Positions 15,629 through 22,434 of a stretch of DNA of 33,276 bases are shown one piece after another. How positions within the stretch are numbered: position 1 is the stretch's first letter; every line of letters begins with the position of its first letter. Both the position numbers and the translations under genes were made by a program. The stretch is taken from positions 82,884 to 116,159 of the forward strand of contig JAURLI010000003.1 in NCBI GenBank assembly GCA_030831315.1, written 5' to 3'. This DNA is from Alphaproteobacteria bacterium (GTDB taxonomy: Bacteria; Pseudomonadota; Alphaproteobacteria; SMXQ01). The notes under the pieces were generated by a model. It searched no databases. It was not told where the DNA came from and saw nothing but the letters and a program-made list of their open reading frames with translations.

Positions 15629-17959
15629 ATGAGCAGCGTAACGCCACTTCATCCATCTTCAGATCGAGGATCGCGCCTCGGCGACGAATATGTGAGCCGC
15701 GAAGAGGAGGCCCAGTCCGGCCTTTCCATTCCGCACGTCCTCAATATCCTCAAGCGTCGCAAATATCTCATCCTCGGCATCGTCTTGGCTGGCGCGGCCT
15801 GGGCCACCGTCTATTCCAACAGCCTGACGCCTCTTTACAGTGCGGAAACAAACCTGGTGGTCGAACCCAGCCGCCAGCGTGTCCTCAATGTCGAGTCGGT
15901 GGTATCCAGCCTGCGCCCCGACTATTACACGAACGAAACGGAAGCAGCCGTGCTCGGCTCGCGCGAGATTGCGCGCAAGGTCGTGGTCAAACTCAACCTG
16001 ATCGAAAGCCCGCTGTTCAATCCTTCGCTCCGGCCGAAAAACAAGAGCCTCATCTCCGTAATAACGTCACCATTCAAGACCGCGGCTTCGGCCGCGGTGA
16101 CCTGGGCGCAGGATCTCGCCACCGGCGGCCGCCATAGCGCTGAAAAGCTTGCGAAGCGCACCGAGGCCCTGGCCAAGGCCCAGAAGACGCCCGAGCAGCT
16201 TCGCGACGAAGCGGTCGAGGAGGCGACGGATCTCTTCCTGTATGGGCTGAAGGTCCTCCCGGCGCAGCGTTCCCGGGTGATTACGGCGCGCTTCAGTTCG
16301 CCCGACCCCGCCATGGCGATGCTGGCATCCAACACGATTGCCGACATTTACGTTCTCGAGCAGCTCGAATCGAAGGGGCGTGCGACCTCGCGCGCCTCCG
16401 AGTGGCTCAACCAGCGTGCCCAGGAACTGCGCAACCGGGTCATCGCGTCCGAGCGCCGGCTGGAGGAATTCCGCCGCAAGTCGGGCATCGTTGAAGTCGG
16501 CGGCGCGAGTGTGTATGCGCGCCAGCGCGCCGAACTGGACAGCCAGCTTGTCGCCGCCCGCGGCAAGCGCGCGGAAGCGGAGGCTCGTTTTTCACAGGTT
16601 CAGAGGCTGCTTTCACAGGGCGCCAATGCAGAATCCATTGCGGCGGTGCTGGATTCGCCGCTGATCCAGAAGTTGCGTGAACAGGAATCCCTGATCATGC
16701 GCAAGATTTCCGAGTTGAAGACCCAGCTGCGCGAAGGGCATCCGCGCATGGTTCTCGCGGAAAACGAAATCAAGGACCTGCGCGGCAAGATCGAGAGCGA
16801 GGTGAAGAAGATCGTCACCAACCTCAAGAGCGAAACCGAAATCGCCGTCGTCAGGGAAAAGAACCTCAACGACGAAATCAGTCGGATTCAGGTGAAGCTC
16901 GACGAGCAGCACGAGGCAGAGGTTTCCCTGCGGGCGATCGAATCCGAGGTCAAGGCCAACAAGCAGCTTTACGAGACCATCCTTGCGCGCCTCAAGGAAA
17001 CCGGCGTTCAGGACCAGTCGCTGCAGGAAGCCGATGCCCGCATCATTTCACGGGCGGTCGAGCCGGCATCGCCGTATTACCCGCGCAAGAATTTCATCAT
17101 CGTCTCGGCGACGCTGATTTCGCTGGTGCTCGGCGTCGGTCTCGCGGTTCTGCTCGAGTTCTTCGACAAGGGCTTCCGCAGCATCTACCAGCTCGAGGCA
17201 TATACGGGCCTGCCGACGCTCGGCATCGTGCCGCTGGTCCCGGGTGCCAAGGCGCGTCACAAGAAAGCACACGAGGTGGCCGCAGATCAGCCGGGCAGCG
17301 CTTTCGGCGAAGCGATCCGGACATTGCGTACCAGCCTGATGCTGGCGAACGTCGACCATCCGCCGAAGACGGTTCTCGTCACGTCCGCCGTTCCGGGCGA
17401 GGGCAAGACCTCGACAGCGCTTGCACTGGCCGCGATGGCCAGCCGTTCGGGCCAGAAATGCGTCGTTATCGATTGCGATATCCGACACCCCAGCGTTCAT
17501 ACGAACCTCAGCTGTGCTAACGAGCGCGGTCTCAGCGATTATCTGGCGGGACGCTGCCAGTTGTCCGATGTGATCGAGGTGGAGCCCCGTTACGGCATTC
17601 GTTACATCACCGCTGGTTCCTATGTGCCCAATCCGCCCGATCTTCTGGGGGCGCCCAAGATGCGCGAGCTTCTGCGCCGCCTGTCCGATGTCTTCGATCT
17701 TGTCATTCTCGATGCGCCGCCCCTTCTGGCCGTTTCCGATACGCTGGTTCTTGTCCGTTATGTCGATCGGACGGCCTTCGTCGTGCGCTGGGTCAAGACT
17801 GCGCGCCAGAACGTATTGTTGGCCTTGCGTCAGGCGGTCGAGGCGGGCGCTTCCGTTGCCGGTCTTATCCTGACGCAGGTGGACCTGCGCAAGCAAAGCC
17901 AGTACGATTCCACCGACGCCGGTTACTACCAGTATCATAACTATTACACGAACGACTGA
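15629..17959 (+). CDS. Polysaccharide co-polymerase / tyrosine autokinase (Wzc-like BY-kinase)
   Basis: Inner-membrane protein of 776 residues that controls chain length and export and autophosphorylates. An N-terminal Wzz domain has TM1 at about 47-63. A long periplasmic coiled-coil part with GNVR-type features leads to TM2 at about 489-507. The cytoplasmic kinase domain has Walker A in AVPGEGKTS (Lys593), Walker A' VVIDCD (612-617) and Walker B LVILDAPP (691-698). The C-terminus is a tyrosine cluster, YDSTDAGYYQYHNYYTND (759-776), with six tyrosines as autophosphorylation sites. N-terminal and kinase parts are fused, as in proteobacterial Wzc. No low-molecular-weight tyrosine phosphatase is coded in the window; a PPP-type phosphatase lies at 24639. 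Confidence 0.95.
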   Translation: MSSVTPLHPSSDRGSRLGDEYVSREEEAQSGLSIPHVLNILKRRKYLILGIVLAGAAWATVYSNSLTPLYSAETNLVVEPSRQRVLNVESVVSSLRPDYYTNETEAAVLGSREIARKVVVKLNLIESPLFNPSLRPKNKSLISVITSPFKTAASAAVTWAQDLATGGRHSAEKLAKRTEALAKAQKTPEQLRDEAVEEATDLFLYGLKVLPAQRSRVITARFSSPDPAMAMLASNTIADIYVLEQLESKGRATSRASEWLNQRAQELRNRVIASERRLEEFRRKSGIVEVGGASVYARQRAELDSQLVAARGKRAEAEARFSQVQRLLSQGANAESIAAVLDSPLIQKLREQESLIMRKISELKTQLREGHPRMVLAENEIKDLRGKIESEVKKIVTNLKSETEIAVVREKNLNDEISRIQVKLDEQHEAEVSLRAIESEVKANKQLYETILARLKETGVQDQSLQEADARIISRAVEPASPYYPRKNFIIVSATLISLVLGVGLAVLLEFFDKGFRSIYQLEAYTGLPTLGIVPLVPGAKARHKKAHEVAADQPGSAFGEAIRTLRTSLMLANVDHPPKTVLVTSAVPGEGKTSTALALAAMASRSGQKCVVIDCDIRHPSVHTNLSCANERGLSDYLAGRCQLSDVIEVEPRYGIRYITAGSYVPNPPDLLGAPKMRELLRRLSDVFDLVILDAPPLLAVSDTLVLVRYVDRTAFVVRWVKTARQNVLLALRQAVEAGASVAGLILTQVDLRKQSQYDSTDAGYYQYHNYYTND

Positions 17960-18000
17960 CGTGTTCCTGTCACGTGCGGTCTTCTACTGGTCGAGGCCCC

Positions 18001-18723
18001 ATGTCTGATCAGCACGTAACAAAAGAACGTTCGCCCCGCAGCCTCGTCATGGTCGTCGCGATTCTTTTCGTTGGGGCCGTCGCGTTGTTCTCGGGCGTGC
18101 CTCAGTTGATGTCTGGCCTTTACAGCAATCCCTATGACGACGTGTTCAGCGATATTGCGCGCGACCGTCCCGTTGCTCCTGAGCTTCTGTCGCTCGCCGA
18201 AACCAGTCGCCTTTCAGCCATTTCCTGGGCCGAGAGCGGCGCTCTATACGCCGATCTTGCCGTATTGCGGCTTGCTGCCGCATCGCGCGCCCCGGTTTTC
18301 TCCGTACAGCGTCGTCAGCTCGCCGGCGAAGCCCATGATTTTCAGCAAATGGCCCTGGCACGGGCCCCCGGCGACGGATTCGGCTGGGTGCGGCTTTTAC
18401 AGACCATGGCGGTAACGGCGGCCCCGGTCGCCGATGTCGAGCGCGTTCTCGATGTTTCTCTTGCCCGCGCCTCCAGCCATCCCACCCTTGTCCTGACCCG
18501 CATCGCACTCGTGGGGCTTTACTGGCGCGGGCTCAGCCCGGCCATGAAAGACCGCATGGGCCGTCAGTTCATACTTGCCGCTCGCTGGTCGCCGACTGCG
18601 CTGGTCCGGATTGCCAGAGCGCGGCAAATCGAGGACGCGGTTGCCGGTTATGTCGCTGCGGACCCGATCGCGCTGGCGCGCTACACTTACGCGCGCACCC
18701 GGATCAGGAACCAGGCGCCTTGA
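18001..18723 (+). CDS. Unassigned membrane-anchored protein of the exopolysaccharide locus
   Basis: Protein of about 240 residues, not recognised. A basic N-terminus (KERSPRS) precedes one hydrophobic segment at about 14-33, so it is probably anchored in the inner membrane with the rest in the periplasm. The body is helical and Ala/Arg-rich (SLAETSRLSAISWAESGALYADLAVLRLAA, ARAPGDGFGWVRLL), suggestive of TPR-like helical repeats without a confident repeat count. The ATG at 18001 is chosen over a GTG at 17974. It follows the kinase gene by 41 bases and is probably co-transcribed. Its last 20 bases overlap the convergent O-antigen-ligase-type gene. An accessory role in assembly or export is inferred from position only. 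Confidence 0.75.
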   Translation: MSDQHVTKERSPRSLVMVVAILFVGAVALFSGVPQLMSGLYSNPYDDVFSDIARDRPVAPELLSLAETSRLSAISWAESGALYADLAVLRLAAASRAPVFSVQRRQLAGEAHDFQQMALARAPGDGFGWVRLLQTMAVTAAPVADVERVLDVSLARASSHPTLVLTRIALVGLYWRGLSPAMKDRMGRQFILAARWSPTALVRIARARQIEDAVAGYVAADPIALARYTYARTRIRNQAP

Positions 18724-20125
18724 TGTCCTCGGAGGGCGCTTCCTGGGTGCCGGTACGAACCCGGTGAGGGAAGGACTGGGCGAAACAAACCCCGGCAATG
18801 GCAACATAGGTCACGGCGACGGCCGGGATCTCCAGTGAGAAATCGACAAAAGCGTGCATGGCGACGAGTACCGTTGCGCCGGCGCCGATGGCTGGAATGA
18901 GATCGTTTCGCTTTCGCCGCGCCGCGCCACGCAGGAATACCAATACCAACAGGGCAGACAGCACCAGCATTATCATGAGTGCTGGCAGGCCGTGTTCGAG
19001 GCCAAACTCGAGATAGGTGTTGTGGGCATGTGCATAGATCGCAGATTCCGCGTTCATTTGGTCAGGCCGCACCGAATGGAACATGCCCTCGAAGCCACCG
19101 CCGCCGATGCCCAGGAACGGCCGCTCAAGGATCAATTGCATCGTTGCCTCGAACACGTTCAGCCGGCTTGATGAATGAAAGGCGATCGCTTCGATCCGGG
19201 AGGCGAGCTTGTCGCCGGTAAGAGCAAGCACCGCTACGCCGCCGAGTGCCAGCGCGGCGCCAAATCGCAGGATACGCAAACCTGACACCTTCGATGACCG
19301 TGACGCGCACAGGAGAAAGCCGATGACCCCGCCAGCGGTAGCGACCATGGCGCCGCGCGATGCCGTAAAGACCATCGCGAGGGCGATCATGCCGATCAAT
19401 CCGAGCAGGAGGTAGAGCCTGAAATCCAGCGCCTCCGTCGCTCGAAGAATTCCGGCGATACTGCGCAGGCTTATGCCCGCCGAAATGCGCCGCAGTTCCT
19501 CGACGAGAAGGCCGAAGCCGATGAGCAGGGCGAGGGCTGCATAAGTCGCGAAATGATTGCGGTTGACGAAGGTGCTGCTCAGGAACTCGGGGAAGGCCCA
19601 TTTGGGGAACCACAGGATGGTGGCGTTCCCGGAAAAATAAACTGCCAGTCCGTAAAGTGCGTTGACGGCGGCGGCGAGAAGAATGACCCAGAGCATCACG
19701 CGTGCCCGGGCGTCGTGGCCGCCGAATTGAAGGGCCAGCCAGAAAATCCCGCCATAGGCTGCGAATTTCGCAGTTTCGCCCGCCGCGGCCGCGGGGTTCA
19801 CGGCAATGGTGCCCGGTAATGCTTGGCCGGGCGCCGCCGACGCCTGCCGCCAGACCGGATGATGCAGGAATTCCGGCAGCCCCGGTAACGCCTGCACGAT
19901 CATCCATGCCAGGACGAGAAGATACCCCGTCGCGAGCCAGCGATAGTGATTCCACGCCACGGTCAGGGTGCCCGGCCTCAGGAAGGCGGCCGCGGCCATC
20001 GGCAGCAGCATGGTGCCGACCAGGACGGCAAGCAGGCCCCAGGCCCACATTCGGTTGGCGCCGAAAGGCACGGCGACCAGCGCCAGCACCAGCAGGAGAA
20101 GCGTATAGACGATGCGCTGGATCAT
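18704..20125 (-). CDS. O-antigen ligase / polymerase family membrane protein (Wzy_C)
   Basis: Polytopic inner-membrane protein of 473 residues with about twelve hydrophobic stretches and a large periplasmic loop. The Wzy_C/O-antigen ligase signature region is visible: STFVNRNHFATYAALALL, FTASRGAMVATAGG, then after the long loop ERPFLGIGGGGFEGMF and YAHAHNTYLEFGLEHGLPAL. Such proteins polymerise lipid-linked repeat units or transfer polymer to an acceptor; sequence alone does not separate the two. A second, unrelated Wzy-like protein is coded at 28867, so this one could be the ligase or the polymerase of a separate step. It follows the sugar-phosphate transferase gene by 42 bases on the same strand. 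Confidence 0.9.
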   Translation of the reverse strand: MIQRIVYTLLLLVLALVAVPFGANRMWAWGLLAVLVGTMLLPMAAAAFLRPGTLTVAWNHYRWLATGYLLVLAWMIVQALPGLPEFLHHPVWRQASAAPGQALPGTIAVNPAAAAGETAKFAAYGGIFWLALQFGGHDARARVMLWVILLAAAVNALYGLAVYFSGNATILWFPKWAFPEFLSSTFVNRNHFATYAALALLIGFGLLVEELRRISAGISLRSIAGILRATEALDFRLYLLLGLIGMIALAMVFTASRGAMVATAGGVIGFLLCASRSSKVSGLRILRFGAALALGGVAVLALTGDKLASRIEAIAFHSSSRLNVFEATMQLILERPFLGIGGGGFEGMFHSVRPDQMNAESAIYAHAHNTYLEFGLEHGLPALMIMLVLSALLVLVFLRGAARRKRNDLIPAIGAGATVLVAMHAFVDFSLEIPAVAVTYVAIAGVCFAQSFPHRVRTGTQEAPSEDIKAPGS

Positions 20126-20167
20126 GGGCGGGTGTCCCTCATTTTTCCTGCGGCCATCAGGCGTCGG

Positions 20168-21562
20168 TCAATAAGCGTTGCGGTTCACGAAACCGAAGAT
20201 GGCTGTCATCACAAGAATTTTCAGGTCCAGCCAAAGCGACCAGTGCCCGATGTAATAGAGGTCATGTTCGATGCGCTGGCGCATCTTGTCCAGTGTATCG
20301 GTCTCGCCCCGCAACCCGTTCACTTGCGCCCATCCGGTCATGCCGGGCTTCACGCGATGCCGGGCGAGATAGCCGTCAAGCATTTGCGCGTATTCCCGGT
20401 TATGGGCGATGGCGTGAGGCCTTGGCCCCACCAGCGACATCTCGCCGCGCAGGACATTGAACAGCTGCGGCAGTTCATCAAGGCTGGTGCGACGCAGGAT
20501 GCGGCCGAGCGGGGTGATACGCGGATCATCCTTGCGGGCCTGGGGCACGATATCGCGGGCGCCTTCAGGCGTCTCCGCTTCGCGCATGGTGCGGAATTTT
20601 AACAGGGTAAAGGCGTTGTTGTTGAAGCCGAGTCGCCGCTGGCGAAACAAGACCGGTCCCGGAGACGTCAGGCGAACCATCAGGGCGATGACAAGCATCA
20701 GCGGGGCGGCAAAAATCAATATCACCGATGCCAGTATCAGGTCTTCGAGCCGTTTTACGACCCGGCTCCAGATGGAAAGCGGACGACGGTGCACGCCGAA
20801 CAGAGGCAGTGGGCCGACGAAAGACACCCCGAGAATGGGGAAGGGCAGTTCTCGGGATTCGGGGAGATAGCTGACTTCGACCGAAACGGTGCCGAGAATG
20901 CCGACAATCCGGGCCAGGGCTTCGTCATCATGGCCCGGCATCGCATGGTCCGGCATCGCGATGATGATTTCATCGATCTGTTCGCGGGTAATCTTTTCCA
21001 AAAGGGCATCGATCTCTTGCGGCGAAAAAACGCCGACGATGACGATGTCTCGCCCGGTCACGGTTTCGGAAAGGCCTCGAATTCTTTCTGCTTTGTCGCC
21101 GGTGCCGACCACGGCGACCCGGCGGCGCAGCTTGCCCTCTTCCCGCCACTGCTCGATTCGGCTGATGGCGATGATGCGACAGACGATGAGTGCTGCCGTC
21201 ACGGAAACGAACCAGGTCACCGCCCACAGGCGCGAAAAGCTATCCGAGGTCTTGGTGAAATATGCGATGACGATCAATACCGTCATGACCGCCGCCCAGG
21301 CCACCGTCGCGCGTCCGAATTGTCCGCGTACGCGGACCAGCGAGCCGATGTCGTAAAGGCCTATGGCTTGGGCGGCGTTGGCGATGCCGAATGCCCCAAG
21401 GAAAATGGCGAGCGCATAACGTGCCGGAAGATCGGAAATGTTGTCGCGCATCCAGAAAGCGAAAACGCCGGCGGCAATCACCACGCAGACGTCCGCTAGC
21501 CGCAGCAGGCCGATCATCAGGCCGCCCCGTTCCGCCGGGCTGAAGGAATTGTGGAAGAACAT
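20168..21562 (-). CDS. Polyprenyl-phosphate sugar-1-phosphate transferase (WcaJ/ExoY-like initiating enzyme)
   Basis: Initiating glycosyl-1-phosphate transferase of 464 residues (PHPT family). It transfers hexose-1-phosphate from a UDP-sugar to undecaprenyl phosphate at the cytoplasmic membrane face. Several N-terminal membrane helices precede a Rossmann-like middle region (RRRVAVVGTGDKAERIRGL). The catalytic C-terminal domain follows one more hydrophobic segment and contains FRQRRLGFNNNAFTLLKFRTM, RRTSLDELPQLFNVLRGEMSLVGPRPH and KPGMTGWAQVNG. The protein ends with IFGFVNRNAY, typical of undecaprenyl-phosphate glucose phosphotransferases. Glucose is thus the likely but unproven sugar. The ATG at 21562 is used; an internal ATG 15 codons on is possible. 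It lies downstream of the LapG-like gene. Confidence 0.93.
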   Translation of the reverse strand: MFFHNSFSPAERGGLMIGLLRLADVCVVIAAGVFAFWMRDNISDLPARYALAIFLGAFGIANAAQAIGLYDIGSLVRVRGQFGRATVAWAAVMTVLIVIAYFTKTSDSFSRLWAVTWFVSVTAALIVCRIIAISRIEQWREEGKLRRRVAVVGTGDKAERIRGLSETVTGRDIVIVGVFSPQEIDALLEKITREQIDEIIIAMPDHAMPGHDDEALARIVGILGTVSVEVSYLPESRELPFPILGVSFVGPLPLFGVHRRPLSIWSRVVKRLEDLILASVILIFAAPLMLVIALMVRLTSPGPVLFRQRRLGFNNNAFTLLKFRTMREAETPEGARDIVPQARKDDPRITPLGRILRRTSLDELPQLFNVLRGEMSLVGPRPHAIAHNREYAQMLDGYLARHRVKPGMTGWAQVNGLRGETDTLDKMRQRIEHDLYYIGHWSLWLDLKILVMTAIFGFVNRNAY

Positions 21563-21647
21563 GAGGCCTCTTGCGCGTCTTCCCGTTCGTCAGAAGGGAT
21601 GGGCCATTAAACCATAGAAATAGATGAGCGAAAACGCCAAGCGGGGC

Positions 21648-22340
21648 CTAGGCCCGCCGGTGCAGCCACCAATGGGTCTCGTTGATCGAGTAGATCGGCT
21701 GGTAGTGGCGGATGAGGCTGGCCGGAACGACGTCACGGATCTGGTTGTCGAGGATATATTTCTCGCCATTAAGCTCGACCACAAGCACTGCATGGGCAAC
21801 CCGCAGGTTCAGGTCGCGCAGGACGACGATGCGCATCTGGCTGTTGGAGAAGCCGAGTGCCCGCAGCGACATGAATTTGGCGATGGCGTAATCCTCGCAA
21901 TCGCCATCCTTGTCGAAGAACTGGAAGGGGCTCGCCCAGTAGTCGTCAACCTGCCAGTTGACGATATCGAGGATATAGCGTGTCCGGTTATGGAAGTAGT
22001 TCACCTCGCGCAGTTTTTCGGCGGGCGATCGCCCGGCCATTGAATTCAGGAACGCCTTCCAGTCATCCACCGGGCAGCGCGTGAACATGCCCGACGAACA
22101 AGGTGCCCGCGGCACGCGTGATTCGCTGAAATACCGCTCGAGCGCTCCGCGCCACTTCGGAAACGGCACGAGGTTTTCGGAACGGATCGTCAGGGTATTA
22201 AAGATGTCGGGACCGGACTGGGTAAAATCGGCGCCTGCCTTGCCGGCCATCGCCAGAATGAGGACAAGCGCCAGCGTCGCCCGGCGCATAACCGGTGATG
22301 CAAGCAATCGGCGCAAGGTCTTTGGTCCCGGCATTTCCAT
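21648..22340 (-). CDS. LapG-like transglutaminase-like cysteine protease (BTLCP)
   Basis: Exported cysteine protease of 230 residues in the bacterial transglutaminase-like cysteine proteinase family. The signal or anchor segment ATLALVLILAMAGKAGA is followed by the papain-like core. The triad is visible: Cys138 in DGDCEDYA, His173 in VAHAVL and Asp188 in YILDNQ. These positions are close to those of LapG, and the acidic residues flanking the Cys match its calcium site. LapG cleaves large surface adhesins in the periplasm and is held by the c-di-GMP receptor LapD. No adhesin or LapD is coded here. The divergent neighbour is a degenerate HD-GYP receptor. It appears to head a minus-strand run with the sugar-phosphate transferase (85-base gap) and the ligase gene. 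Confidence 0.9.
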   Translation of the reverse strand: MEMPGPKTLRRLLASPVMRRATLALVLILAMAGKAGADFTQSGPDIFNTLTIRSENLVPFPKWRGALERYFSESRVPRAPCSSGMFTRCPVDDWKAFLNSMAGRSPAEKLREVNYFHNRTRYILDIVNWQVDDYWASPFQFFDKDGDCEDYAIAKFMSLRALGFSNSQMRIVVLRDLNLRVAHAVLVVELNGEKYILDNQIRDVVPASLIRHYQPIYSINETHWWLHRRA

Positions 22341-22360
22341 CGTGGCGGGAGCCTAGACCA

Positions 22361-22376
22361 TAAAATTTTAATAAAA
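22361..22376. repeat. 16-base AT-rich motif, copy 2
   Basis: TAAAATTTTAATAAAA is identical to 15504-15519. It lies in the 94-base gap between the divergent LapG-like and receptor genes, 20 bases upstream of the protease start and about 58 upstream of the receptor start. It could serve both promoters. Confidence 0.6.
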
Positions 22377-22434
22377 TCTCAAGCGCCGCCGTTTACCTTG
22401 CGGATAGGCCCTAACCGGCCGTTTTTAAGGGATA

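Noticed and set aside
20789-21499. 236-codon + strand frame opposite the sugar-1-phosphate transferase
   Set aside because: It is an antisense shadow. The minus-strand frame carries full family motifs and the correct C-terminus.
21644-21655. GGGCCTAGGCCC palindrome at the end of the LapG-like gene as a terminator
   Set aside because: The perfect palindrome leaves no loop and there is no T-run on the transcript side. The next gene on the strand is close, so read-through is more likely.
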